DNA of 58,530 nt from Nocardia nova NBRC 15556 (lineage in GTDB: Bacteria; Actinomycetota; Actinomycetes; Mycobacteriales; Mycobacteriaceae): the NCBI RefSeq assembly GCF_001613005.1, contig NZ_BDBN01000067.1:1-58530 (forward strand). The letters are read 5' to 3'. A program made the position numbers and the translations under genes. This document shows positions 16,674-24,621 of the stretch, one piece after another. The notes under the pieces were generated by a model that was not told where the DNA came from, searched no databases, and saw nothing but the letters and a program-made list of their open reading frames with translations. How positions within the stretch are numbered: the stretch's first letter is position 1; each line of letters opens with the position of its first letter.

Positions 16674-18158
16674 ATGGACGAATACGCCCGGCTGCTGAAT
16701 CCTCTGGTCGAACTTGCCGAAGGCGGAAAGGTCGGCGCCGGAATTCTCGGAGCCGTGCTTGCGCGCACAGCACGCAAGGGGGCCCAGGCGACCACGCGCG
16801 GGGAACTCGGGCGGGGGCAGCCCGGTGCCGTGCGGGTGGTCGATCGCCACACCATTTCGCAGGGCACGATCAGCAAGGCCGTGGCCCAATTGACCAAGGA
16901 CGGCCTGCTGGCCGGAGGGCACTTCACGAAGGAGGGCTCTCGTGCGGTCGAAGAGATCCGGCTGGGGTCCGGCTTCGTCACCGCGGCCGCTCACGTCGTG
17001 CAGCACGGGGGGCGACCGACCGGAATCACCACGATTCTGTGCGATGTCGGCGGTCACAGGATTCTCGGCGAGCGCACCACGAGGAGGATCGCCGTCCGGG
17101 TGGGCGAAGACCCATGGAAGGTGCTGGCCAGCACCATTTTCCAGCACGTTACCCATCTGCTGGACAGACTCGGCGCGCAGACGGGGGTGACTCCCCGGCT
17201 ATTCGGCGTCGGGGTGGAGGTCGGCGCGCCGGTGATCGACGGCGAGGTCACAACGACCGACGCGAGCACCGAACGCACAGCGCCGCTGGCGGAGTACCTC
17301 CGTGCGGAGTTCACCTCGGTGGTCGCCAGTCCGTACCCCGGGGTTACCCCTGCGATCCTCGTGGAGAACGATGTCGCGTGTCTGGCGATGCTCGCGTTCC
17401 GTGAATACGGTTACGACACTGCAGATCTCGCGGTCGCTGCTGTTCTTGAGGACGGCATCGGTGGCGGCCTCATCATGGACGGGAGACTTCGCCGCGGTCA
17501 CTCGGGGCGGGCGATGGAGATCGGACACCTTCTCGTCGGGCGCCCACCCGGATGGCGTGCGGAGCACGAAGGAACCGACACCGATCGCGACGCTGCTGCG
17601 GCCAGATGGGTTGGCAAGGATGATCCGCTTCTCTGCTCATGCGGAATGGTCGACCACGTCGACGCATTCGCGACGGTCGCGAGTCTGCGGCGCGATCTCG
17701 AGGCCACCGAGGACGACGATCTCGAAGCAGCAGCACAACGATTGGACCCCCACAAGGCGCGGGAGATTCTCTCCCGGGCGGGCTCGTGCCTTGGTCGCGC
17801 GCTCGCCCACGTATGCAACGTCGTCGATCCGGGGATGCTGATCCTCTACCTGCCGCGTGAGCTTGCCGATGTTTCAGGTACTCGCCGCACTGCGGACTAC
17901 CTGGAGTGGGTTCGTATCGAGGTCACCCAGGCATTCGCTGTAAAGGGGAGCCGCGCAACAGAGTTCAACCACCAATCGTTGCCGACCGGTAAGGCTGAGC
18001 TGGCACGTCTGTTGGCTCGCTCGGCCGCCGTGTGCCTGTTGGACACCGTGGTGGAACAGGCGCTGGACTACGACGAATACCGCTCCGACAGAAAGTCTGT
18101 TGCGTCACGGTACGAAATGACCGGTGCCGGCGGCTCTTCCCGCCGGATACCTTCGTGA
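16674..18158 (+). CDS. ROK-family protein with N-terminal winged helix
   Basis: A 494-residue protein. Residues about 60-105 (ISQGTISKAVAQLTKDGLLA) form a winged-helix DNA-binding domain. The rest is an actin-like ROK fold: ILCDVGGHRILGE (phosphate 1 region), VENDVACLAMLAFREYG with the catalytic-type Asp, GIGGGLIMDGRLRRGHSGRA-MEIGH (ROK signature), and a degenerate zinc site CSCGMVDHVDAF in place of CxCGxxGCxE. Such proteins are sugar-responsive repressors (NagC/XylR type) or sugar kinases. The incomplete zinc motif suggests altered ligand binding. ATG at 16674; GAGG lies ten bases before. Confidence 0.75.
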   Translation: MDEYARLLNPLVELAEGGKVGAGILGAVLARTARKGAQATTRGELGRGQPGAVRVVDRHTISQGTISKAVAQLTKDGLLAGGHFTKEGSRAVEEIRLGSGFVTAAAHVVQHGGRPTGITTILCDVGGHRILGERTTRRIAVRVGEDPWKVLASTIFQHVTHLLDRLGAQTGVTPRLFGVGVEVGAPVIDGEVTTTDASTERTAPLAEYLRAEFTSVVASPYPGVTPAILVENDVACLAMLAFREYGYDTADLAVAAVLEDGIGGGLIMDGRLRRGHSGRAMEIGHLLVGRPPGWRAEHEGTDTDRDAAAARWVGKDDPLLCSCGMVDHVDAFATVASLRRDLEATEDDDLEAAAQRLDPHKAREILSRAGSCLGRALAHVCNVVDPGMLILYLPRELADVSGTRRTADYLEWVRIEVTQAFAVKGSRATEFNHQSLPTGKAELARLLARSAAVCLLDTVVEQALDYDEYRSDRKSVASRYEMTGAGGSSRRIPS

Positions 18159-18163
18159 GTCGG

Positions 18164-18490
18164 TCAGCGCTTGGTGGTGTCGCGGGTCGTGAACTGCGCG
18201 GGATTATCGAGGAATTCGCGCATCGCGGCGTACTCCTCCGCCGCGCGTCGCTCTTCCTCGTCCATCTGCTTCCGCAAGGCATCGGCCTCGAGCATGAGCT
18301 CGCGCGTGATGAGCTCGGTAATGAAATCGTTCAACGTCATCCCACGCTGGCGCGCCAGACGTTTCGCCCCCACCGCCACCGTGCGCGGCACCCGCGCGTT
18401 GAGCTGCATAACGTCCGGAGCGGTGGCGTCGCCCCGTAATTTCCCCGTGCGCTGCGGTGTGTCCGCAGCGGCGGCATCGTTGTTCGTCAT
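18164..18490 (-). CDS. Ribbon-helix-helix DNA-binding protein
   Basis: A 108-residue protein with a central RHH motif (VMQLNARVPRTVAVGAKRLA, then RQRGMTLNDFITELITRELM): a beta strand followed by two helices, as in plasmid Arc/ParG/CopG-like regulators. The C-terminus is a charged coiled coil (RKQMDEEERRAAEEYAAMRE). It converges on the ROK-like gene with only 5 bp between them, and its promoter faces the orphan TGAGAC site. Probably regulates plasmid maintenance or its own promoter. Confidence 0.8.
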   Translation of the reverse strand: MTNNDAAAADTPQRTGKLRGDATAPDVMQLNARVPRTVAVGAKRLARQRGMTLNDFITELITRELMLEADALRKQMDEEERRAAEEYAAMREFLDNPAQFTTRDTTKR

Positions 18491-18622
18491 CTCGGGCCGC
18501 CTTCAAATGTGAGATGCGGCACATCTAGGAAAGGCGGAAGTGATGTGTCTCCCGCGCAATTTTCCCGACGGTGCCGTACTCGCTTGGTCCTAGGAATCTT
18601 CTACACCTACAAAAGTAGCGCA

Positions 18623-18639
18623 TGAGACGCTCAGTCTCA
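18623..18639. promoter_or_regulatory. TetR operator, site 2 (orphan)
   Basis: TGAGAC-GCTCA-GTCTCA, same half-sites and 5-bp spacing as the sites before the two TetR-like genes, but with no TetR gene directly downstream. Confidence 0.7.
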
Positions 18640-18820
18640 AGGCGACACTTACACCGTACTTGCTGCGAGTTTCCGGATTCTTACGTTCGGCGAACTGCAA
18701 GTTACCTCACCCGCACGAGCTACGAGTGCGTTCGGTGATATTTGCTAGAAGCTAATTAGTTAGTAGTACTAATTACTGTCGCGAACGTGGTACGAACGCC
18801 ATCCGCTGGAGATGTAGCAG

Positions 18821-18834
18821 CTAGCAATTGCTAG
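18821..18834. promoter_or_regulatory. Perfect 14-bp palindrome before the small membrane protein gene
   Basis: CTAGCAATTGCTAG, 41 bp upstream of the ATG at 18876, likely an operator overlapping its promoter. Confidence 0.5.
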
Positions 18835-18875
18835 ACTTCTCGACGAGGGAAACACCCATCAATCGAGGAGGCAGA

Positions 18876-19184
18876 ATGAAGATTCGACTCGGCACAGGTT
18901 CGGTGAAGGCGGTGTGCGAACTGATCGGGAAGGCGATCAAATCCACCAGCTCCATGGCCCGATTCATCATCGTGATGGTGGCGCTCGGACTGATCGCGGC
19001 AGGCCTGCTGGTGATCTATCTGCGGTACGGCGGCGCAGGGCCCGACCCGACCCCCAGGCACCAACATACGTCCCATTATGCAGGACAACCTAACTTCGGA
19101 ACCTGCACCGATTCGAACCCCCCACCAGCACCCCAGTTGCCGCCGCCGCGGTCCTACCCCCCACAGGGGGGCTACCGCCGATAA
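18876..19184 (+). CDS. Small single-span membrane protein with Pro-rich tail
   Basis: A 102-residue protein; ATG at 18876 follows GAGGAGGCAG. Residues 1-28 are basic and helical, about 30-49 form one membrane span (FIIVMVALGLIAAGLLVIYL), and the tail is Pro-rich (PPAPQLPPPRSYPPQGG). The topology fits a small bitopic plasmid protein with an extracytoplasmic or partner-binding tail. Function unknown. Its promoter region is unusually rich in palindromes. Confidence 0.7.
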   Translation: MKIRLGTGSVKAVCELIGKAIKSTSSMARFIIVMVALGLIAAGLLVIYLRYGGAGPDPTPRHQHTSHYAGQPNFGTCTDSNPPPAPQLPPPRSYPPQGGYRR

Positions 19185-19188
19185 TTCC

Positions 19189-19248
19189 GATTGCATACCG
19201 AAGGCCCCAGCTGGAACCTAGTTCCGCTGGGGCCTTCGGTATGCAATC
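19189..19248. terminator. Large near-perfect inverted repeat
   Basis: A 29-base arm (19189-19217) pairs with a 28-base arm (19221-19248) with a single bulged base and a 3-base loop. The pairing begins GATTGCATACCGAAGGCCCC on the left and mirrors it on the right. It lies between convergent genes and lacks a long T-run. It may be a bidirectional terminator or, being beside the recombinase gene, a recombination-related structure. Confidence 0.6.
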
Positions 19249-19361
19249 GACCAAATCGGTGGACACCACCTTCCTCGATGACCGGCGCCGTGACGCGCAA
19301 CGTGCCGCGGTTCCGTCTTGGCCAACCGACGCTGCACCGGCCTCGGAGAGCGTTCCGCCTG

Positions 19362-20282
19362 TCACCGACGCGGGCCACCACGGGCCCGCCGCGCCACGCG
19401 GATCTCCGCGTCGGCGACCTTGTCGGCCAGCAGCGCGTAGATCTGGGTGGTTTCAGTGGAGGCGTGGCCGAGGCGTTTGCGTACGACCTCGATGGAGACG
19501 CCGGCGTTGATCAGTTCGGTGGCGTGGGAGTGGCGCAGCTGGTGGATGTCGATGTCGACTCCGGCTGCGGCGCAGTACTTCTGCCACCGGTGGTGCGCGG
19601 CCGAATACGACAGCGGCCCGCCGGTGCCGTTGATGCTGGCGCGGAACATCGGCCCGGCGGTGTAGCCGGTGCGCGCGAGGTACAGGCGCAGCAGGATGAC
19701 GTAGCCGCGGTCGTCGAGCAGCACGGTGCGCACGCTGCCGCCCTTGCCGTGTACGCGCACGTGTTCGTCGTCGAGGGTCAGGTCGAAGTCCTCGACGTAG
19801 AGGCCGCAGGCCTCGGTGGCGCGGGTGCCGCACTGGTAGGCGGTCTCGAACAGCAGCCGGTCGCGCAGCACGTCGATCGGCACCGACTTGCGGGGCCGGC
19901 GCGCGCAGATCGCGTCGAGTACGCGATAGATATCGGCGGCCGGCGCCGGGCGCGGTAGGGATTTGGGCACGGTGATGGTGCCGACCTTGTCCATCGGGTT
20001 GGCCGTCATCCGGTCGTGGCGCACCGCCCACCGGCAGAACGTGGAGACCGCGGCGCGCTTGCGTTTTCGCGTCGCCGGCGCCTGGCCGGAGATCTCGGAC
20101 AGGAACGCGCGCACCGGATCCACGCCCATCGCCGCCAGGTCGCCATCGACGTGCTCGGCGAAGGCGGTCAGGTCACCGCGGTAGGCGCGGATCGTGTTCG
20201 CCGGGGCGTTCATGTTGCCCAGATCGGTGAGGAAGTCGGCGATATGCACATCGATCGGCACCACGGCCTCCGGATCGCCCAT
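19362..20282 (-). CDS. Tyrosine recombinase (XerC/D-like)
   Basis: A 306-residue recombinase when started at the ATG at 20282, which has GGAGGTGACC directly upstream; an earlier GTG is less supported. Residues 10-100 form the SAM-like core-binding domain. The catalytic domain shows R154 (CGTRATE), K180 (HGKGGS), H247 and R250 (HQLRHSHATE), H273 (GHAS) and nucleophile Y282 (TQIYALL). Length and motifs fit Xer-type enzymes that resolve plasmid multimers or integrate small elements. A 28-bp site with 11-6-11 geometry lies 145 bp upstream of the start, supporting site-specific recombination next to its own gene. Confidence 0.9.
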   Translation of the reverse strand: MGDPEAVVPIDVHIADFLTDLGNMNAPANTIRAYRGDLTAFAEHVDGDLAAMGVDPVRAFLSEISGQAPATRKRKRAAVSTFCRWAVRHDRMTANPMDKVGTITVPKSLPRPAPAADIYRVLDAICARRPRKSVPIDVLRDRLLFETAYQCGTRATEACGLYVEDFDLTLDDEHVRVHGKGGSVRTVLLDDRGYVILLRLYLARTGYTAGPMFRASINGTGGPLSYSAAHHRWQKYCAAAGVDIDIHQLRHSHATELINAGVSIEVVRKRLGHASTETTQIYALLADKVADAEIRVARRARGGPRR

Positions 20283-20349
20283 GGTCACCTCCGGATCGTC
20301 GCCCACGACGGTGCCGCTGCGCACGGTGGTCTCCTCCCGATCGGCAAAG

Positions 20350-20360
20350 TTGCCCGATAA
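20350..20360. repeat. Extra recombinase half-site
   Basis: TTGCCCGATAA, identical to the left arm of the 28-bp site at 20427 and in the same orientation, 77 bp away, but without a right arm. Likely an accessory recombinase or regulator site. Confidence 0.55.
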
Positions 20361-20426
20361 CCCGGAAACGAACGCCGGGCGGCGGAATCGGTTCGGGCAG
20401 CTCGGATCCGACGATCATAGCGATAG

Positions 20427-20454
20427 TTGCCCGATAACCGTAGTTATCTGGCAA
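20427..20454. other. dif-like recombination core site
   Basis: TTGCCCGATAA (11 bp), CCGTAG (6 bp centre) and TTATCTGGCAA (11 bp). The arms are inverted repeats with one mismatch, and the inner ends read ATAA and TTAT as in chromosomal dif sites bound by XerC and XerD. It lies upstream of a tyrosine recombinase gene. Confidence 0.65.
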
Positions 20455-20706
20455 TCCGTACGAGGCGTCGCCCTAGGCCTTCGCCACCCATCGGATTCGT
20501 CAACGTAGAGCGGAGCGATCGCCGCGTCAGAAAGAACGAGCAACGGGACGGGCGGGCCCGTTGAGCACCGCGACGGTCGACGAGCGAGAACTCCGTCGAG
20601 GCCGTACCCGCTCCTCGGAAGCGCTGCGGTGTACCGACATCCGGCCACGCAGACCGACTCCGCTGTTTTCGATCTGGCCCCGGCATCGGCGCCTTGCGGT
20701 CAAGAT

Positions 20707-20723
20707 TGAGATGAAGAGTCTCA
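20707..20723. promoter_or_regulatory. TetR operator, site 3
   Basis: TGAGAT-GAAGA-GTCTCA, 16 bp before the start of the second TetR-like gene; same half-site and 5-bp spacing as sites at 15022-15050 and 18623-18639. Confidence 0.75.
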
Positions 20724-20739
20724 ACCTGACGAGGGGAAG

Positions 20740-21531
20740 ATGTCGAACGATTGCGGTAAATCAGACGAAGGTGATGAGCCGAAGAAGCGGCGACGGCGGC
20801 AAACCAGGGCCGAGGTGCGCGAAGCGATGCTATCAACCGGTCTGAGACTGCTCGTGCAAGGTGAGTACCAGGCCAACCTGGACCACTTGAATTACGACGA
20901 CATAATTAAACGTTCAGATGTGAATCGAGGGACGGCGTATCGAATATGGAACAACAAAGCCAAGTATTATCTTGATCTGCTGGAAAAAATAACCGACGAG
21001 GAGGGCCTGACTGCCTCGCTATACGACCAAGATGCGGTCGACCTCGCTCGGGATCTGGTGGACAGATACCGCCCGTACGACCTAAAGCCATCCGAACGGC
21101 AGGCTGTCATACGTGAGATCGTCCGCCAATGTGTCGAGAAGAATTTCGCAGTGACCCATTCGTCGACCGTGTGGCCCGCCCTGGCCTCCTTGGCAGCTGC
21201 TATACCATCTCTGAACAGCGAGGATTCCGCCACAGCGCTGGAGATACTCGCCTCGGCGGATGACCGATACATCGAGCGGATGACTTTTGTGTACCGCTCA
21301 CTGATGCCGCTGCTAGGAATACGACTCAAAGCCGGTTTCACGGAAAATATGTTCGCGTCCGCCGCCGCAGCTCTCATCGGCGGAATGGTAATCCGCCGAT
21401 TCATGAATGAGCAGGCATTCACGCCCGTAAAGCTACCTGCCATGGACGAACAACCAGCTCCCTGGAGCCCGGTCGCAGTAGCCTTCCTGGCATTAATCGA
21501 CGGCATGACCGAAATCTCCCCAGACAAATGA
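20740..21531 (+). CDS. TetR-like transcriptional regulator (copy B)
   Basis: A 263-residue paralogue of the regulator at 15068. The N-terminus is very basic (PKKRRRRQTRAEVREAML), then the HTH (DDIIKRSDVNRGTAYRIWNN) and a long helical ligand domain ending VAFLALIDGMTEI. ATG at 20740 follows GAGGGGAAG. Its codon use and AT content differ from the neighbourhood, suggesting separate acquisition. The operator at 20707-20723 implies autoregulation, and because the sites match, cross-regulation with copy A is likely. Confidence 0.85.
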   Translation: MSNDCGKSDEGDEPKKRRRRQTRAEVREAMLSTGLRLLVQGEYQANLDHLNYDDIIKRSDVNRGTAYRIWNNKAKYYLDLLEKITDEEGLTASLYDQDAVDLARDLVDRYRPYDLKPSERQAVIREIVRQCVEKNFAVTHSSTVWPALASLAAAIPSLNSEDSATALEILASADDRYIERMTFVYRSLMPLLGIRLKAGFTENMFASAAAALIGGMVIRRFMNEQAFTPVKLPAMDEQPAPWSPVAVAFLALIDGMTEISPDK

Positions 21532-21625
21532 CCAAAGCCTGAACGCGTTCTGAGCGATTCAGCCCGTCGCCCTCTCAGTGACGCCGACGGGCCGAAGTCA
21601 CAACGGCGCAAGGGACCGAACAGGG

Positions 21626-21650
21626 CCGCCGAGACGTCCGATCTCGGCGG
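21626..21650. terminator. Hairpin after the TetR-like gene
   Basis: CCGCCGAGA (21626-21634) pairs with TCTCGGCGG (21642-21650). It lies between convergent genes and has no T-run, so it is a probable but weak terminator. Confidence 0.5.
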
Positions 21651-21792
21651 TAGACCCTTCTCGACACGATTCATCGACACCGCCACCTTCTACGCCGCCT
21701 GGGGTTCGGCGAAACGGGAACGGGTGTCGGTGAATCGATCGATTTACGACAACTGATCGCCGTACTCGGCGCGACTGGCCGGAGGCGGTGGG

Positions 21793-22437
21793 TCACAGCC
21801 TGGTCTTGATCCAGTACCGCAGGCCCGCAGCTAAGGTTCGGCTGAGCCCCGCAAAGTTCTGAATGGTGATGTAGAGCGGATACCACCGTTGATTGTCCTT
21901 GTCGCGCTGCCAATCCTCGACGCACGCCGACAGTCCCTGGTCCGTGAGTAGCATTTTGAAACTATCGTCCGACAACGCTAGGAATCTGAGCGTTCGAGGG
22001 TCCATGGTGAGAGGGAAATGCCGCTCGGGAGCCCAATAGTGGATGCCACGATGGTCGGCGACTACTCGAATCGCATCCGGACTTCCCAATCCAAACAGCT
22101 TGTCGGCCACGAGCAGGTCAGCGTGTGTGATGGTCGAGGCAGTCTCCTGGTTCCTCGAAAGACGCCGGGCGTCCCGACGCGTCTTACGGCCGCTGCGACG
22201 CAAACTAAGGCCTTCGTGAAGTGCCGTCTCAAGCTGTGCCGCTACCCATATCGGCCGCATGACGTAGGCGATCGCGTACAGCTCGGCGATAATCTCGGCC
22301 CGCCGCGGGTGGCCCTTCGGATACATACGGACGATCTGGCGCAGGATGAGCCCGGGGCAAAACCCGAAAATCAGGACTGCGGTGCCGAGAACAACCAGAG
22401 CTTGCTTGGACGCCACAAGTTCGATCAGTTCGCCCAT
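21793..22437 (-). CDS. Membrane-anchored hypothetical protein (214 aa)
   Basis: The ATG at 22437 overlaps the stop of the upstream PadR gene (TGATG), fixing the start. An N-terminal membrane span (ALVVLGTAVLIFGFCPGLIL) is followed by a basic cytoplasmic region (SLRRSGRKTRRDARRLSRNQ) and a mixed domain. Family not recognised. Translational coupling to a PadR regulator suggests it is the main target of that repressor, perhaps a stress- or drug-responsive membrane protein. Confidence 0.7.
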   Translation of the reverse strand: MGELIELVASKQALVVLGTAVLIFGFCPGLILRQIVRMYPKGHPRRAEIIAELYAIAYVMRPIWVAAQLETALHEGLSLRRSGRKTRRDARRLSRNQETASTITHADLLVADKLFGLGSPDAIRVVADHRGIHYWAPERHFPLTMDPRTLRFLALSDDSFKMLLTDQGLSACVEDWQRDKDNQRWYPLYITIQNFAGLSRTLAAGLRYWIKTRL

Positions 22438-22745
22438 CACGCCCACCCCAACTCGAGTGCGGAGAACCGCCAATCTGAGCGAGCTGCGCGAAGAGTGGCC
22501 CCCAACTCGCGCTTCCCGGATTCGGTCAACTCGTAGTAGCGACGCGGTGGGCGCTTTTCGGTGATCGTCGCTGGATCCTCCCAGCCATCGACCACCCAGC
22601 CCTCATCGAGCATCTTGGTGAGCATTGGATAGACCACAGCCGATCGCTCGCCGGAACGCTTGATCAGGTCATAGCCCCAATGGCGCGCATCGGGTTCCGA
22701 TAGCAGTACGGCCGCGACCTGGATGAGACTGCGTGTCTTCCGCAT
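22437..22745 (-). CDS. PadR-family transcriptional regulator
   Basis: A 102-residue winged-helix repressor. Features: GYDLIKRSGERSAVVYPMLT (recognition helix), LTKMLDEGWVVDGWED and the wing RPPRRYYELTESGKRELG, the classic PadR pattern. It lacks a long C-terminal helical domain and so belongs to the short class that responds to small aromatic or drug-like ligands. A 13-bp-arm inverted repeat just upstream (22753-22784) is its likely operator. It forms an operon with the membrane protein downstream. Confidence 0.88.
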   Translation of the reverse strand: MRKTRSLIQVAAVLLSEPDARHWGYDLIKRSGERSAVVYPMLTKMLDEGWVVDGWEDPATITEKRPPRRYYELTESGKRELGATLRAARSDWRFSALELGWA

Positions 22746-22752
22746 GCCGGTA

Positions 22753-22784
22753 TCTTACATAGGTCATATACGACTTATGTAAGA
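22753..22784. promoter_or_regulatory. PadR operator
   Basis: Arms TCTTACATAGGTC (22753-22765) and GACTTATGTAAGA (22772-22784), 12 of 13 pairs, around ATATAC. It contains the ATGT/ACAT half-sites typical of PadR binding and lies immediately upstream of the padR-like start. Confidence 0.75.
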
Positions 22785-22952
22785 GGGGCTGACCCACCAG
22801 CCCTGGCCCTTCGATCTGGCAACATGTTGCTGGACCGCAAGACGATTCGGCGGCCCCTGACCACCGCGATGGAGCACGGACTATCCAGGAGACCCACGCT
22901 CTACGCGGGAGGCACCAACGAATCGATTCTCGACACTGCTCCACTGAAGGAC

Positions 22953-23369
22953 ATGTCCACGCCTTCCACAACAGATCCGGCGCTGGCGGCTTATCGTTGG
23001 GGTATGTGGCTGTATGCCGTATGGGGGTGCATTGGTGCAGCCGTCAACTGCGGAGTGGTGTTCCTCGAAGCGTCCAAGCGAGTGAAGGGGTGGCCCTGGG
23101 TTGCGCCGCGCGGACCGGGCGGTGGCCCTTATGCCGCCTCGATTGTGGTGCAGTTGGGGATCGGAGCGGCTACCGCTGCAGGGGTTCTCGGTTCCGGACT
23201 GATCGCCGCGAATGTCGCTGCGAACGGTCTAGCCTTCGGGATCGGCACGGCTACCCCGGTTGTTGTGAAGAAGATAGGCCAGTACGTGGAATCGCTTGTC
23301 CCTGGGGAGAAAGACCCCGAGGACGGTCACGAGGGCGAAGACCGTATCAACCAGGAGTCGAAATTATGA
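22953..23369 (+). CDS. Small multi-span membrane protein (138 aa)
   Basis: ATG at 22953 follows GAAGGAC. Hydrophobic segments: about residues 15-37 (YAVWGCIGAAVNCGVVFLEA) and a Gly/Ala-rich pair near 60-105 (SIVVQLGIGAATAAGVLGSG, LIAANVAANGLAFGIGTATP). It ends in an acidic tail. It overlaps the pentapeptide-repeat gene by 4 bp (ATGA), so the two products probably act together at the membrane. No family recognised. Confidence 0.7.
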   Translation: MSTPSTTDPALAAYRWGMWLYAVWGCIGAAVNCGVVFLEASKRVKGWPWVAPRGPGGGPYAASIVVQLGIGAATAAGVLGSGLIAANVAANGLAFGIGTATPVVVKKIGQYVESLVPGEKDPEDGHEGEDRINQESKL

Positions 23370-24412
23370 GCAGCAGTTGGCCATTCAGCCGCCGACTGCT
23401 GGCGGCACTGGCTGGAACGACACCAGCGTTCACCATGCCTGCAAGCGAGGAACAGCGAAGCAGTGCTCATCGATTCCTGGCGGCACTGGCTGGGACGACA
23501 CCAGCATTTTCGGCGGGGCATCCCGACGAGTACCGAGGGTACGGCGCCACGAAACCGGCCGCCAACCTCGCCGACTCCGCAGATTCGGACTCCACCAACG
23601 GGACGAAGCAAACCTGGAGAGTGAAAGCGCAGCGCAGCTTGCTTTTTGCTGCGAAGACTCTCCGCGTGCCGTTGTTCGATACAGACCTCAGCGGCGCAGA
23701 TCTGGCCGGCGTGGACCTAACCGGTGTACAGATCAACGGTGCGGATTTGAGCAGTGCAGATTTGACCGGCGCCAAGCTGGTCCACGCCAAACTACGCGGC
23801 GCAAATCTGCGTCGCGCGGTCCTCTACGAAGCGAACCTGCGGGGTGCGGATCTGACCTACGCGGACCTGAGTGGCGCGATCCTGACCTACGCCAACATGG
23901 TTGGCGTGAAGCTGCACATGGCGAAACTGAGGGATTCGCAGACAGCCAGGGTAAGCCTGAGCGGCGGGGATCTGTCCTTCGCGGACTTGAGCAGCGTGAA
24001 CCTGGACGGCGCGGATCTACACGGAGTGAACCTGCACGGAGCGCGCCTGGTTCGCACGAGCCTGCTTGTCGCGGATCTGAGTGGCGCGGATCTCTCCATT
24101 GCGGACGTCAGTGGCGCGAACCTATGCGGTGCATACCTGCGCAGTGCGAGCCTGCACCAGGCGAGCCTGCGCAGCGCAGATCTGTCCGGCGCGGACCTGT
24201 CCGACACGGATCTGGTTGCCGCAGACCTGCGCGGCGCCGTCCTGCCGAAAATGGACATGATGGCCGACGTGACATGGTCTGTCGACACCCAGTGGGGACG
24301 TAAAACCGAGGAAATCCGTGCGCGGTCAATACGGCAGGGCGACGGTGTTTACATCCTGAATCCCGGCGGTGACCAGCCAGCTACAGCCGACCGGCCCGCA
24401 GTCTCCGCTTGA
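23366..24412 (+). CDS. Pentapeptide-repeat protein with duplicated N-terminus
   Basis: A 348-residue protein. Residues about 110-300 are a long run of A(D/N)LxX pentapeptides (DLSGADLAGVDLTGVQINGA and so on) forming a right-handed quadrilateral beta-helix. The N-terminus carries two tandem 26-residue units, each containing LAALAGTTPAF (DNA repeats at 23399 and 23477). A linker ending WRVKAQRSLLFAAKTL precedes the repeats. It starts at the ATG overlapping the membrane-protein stop, with AGGAG upstream. Some pentapeptide-repeat proteins mimic DNA and protect gyrase (Qnr/MfpA); this one is longer, N-terminally extended and paired with a membrane protein, so a scaffold or effector role is equally possible. 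Confidence 0.88.
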   Translation: MSSSWPFSRRLLAALAGTTPAFTMPASEEQRSSAHRFLAALAGTTPAFSAGHPDEYRGYGATKPAANLADSADSDSTNGTKQTWRVKAQRSLLFAAKTLRVPLFDTDLSGADLAGVDLTGVQINGADLSSADLTGAKLVHAKLRGANLRRAVLYEANLRGADLTYADLSGAILTYANMVGVKLHMAKLRDSQTARVSLSGGDLSFADLSSVNLDGADLHGVNLHGARLVRTSLLVADLSGADLSIADVSGANLCGAYLRSASLHQASLRSADLSGADLSDTDLVAADLRGAVLPKMDMMADVTWSVDTQWGRKTEEIRARSIRQGDGVYILNPGGDQPATADRPAVSA

Positions 24413-24533
24413 ACCGAGCGCCCAGGACCGCGGCCATCCATGGAAGCACGCGCCTATCAGCCACGACGAGGTGGTCACACAACAGCTACCCCTGCTTACC
24501 CGCTGCAGAAAAGCTGCTGACGCTCCTCTCGTG

Positions 24534-24576
24534 AACCCCCTCCCGCGTTCGTAGTCCGTTGCGGCAGGAGGGTTTT
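24534..24576 (+). terminator. Terminator after the pentapeptide-repeat operon
   Basis: AACCCCCTCCCGC (24534-24546) pairs imperfectly with GCGGCAGGAGGGTT (24561-24574), followed by TT. About 120 bp after the stop; no other gene lies between. Confidence 0.6.
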
Positions 24577-24621
24577 CGCTATCGTTGACAGGTCGGCGTA
24601 ACGCTAACGGAGGGGGTCGTT

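Larger units (their letters stand above)
18491..18875. promoter_or_regulatory. Palindrome-rich divergent control region
   Basis: 385 bp, AT-rich for this sequence, between the RHH gene and the small membrane protein gene. It holds the TGAGAC-N5-GTCTCA site at 18623-18639, an inverted repeat TAATTAGT ... ACTAATTA around 18752-18774, and the perfect palindrome CTAGCAATTGCTAG at 18821-18834. No gene is seen. Several regulators probably meet here. Confidence 0.6.

Noticed and set aside
19100..19125. ATTCGAACC resembling a tRNA T-loop
   Set aside because: No acceptor or anticodon stems fit around it; it lies in the coding sequence of the small membrane protein. No tRNA was found in the window.
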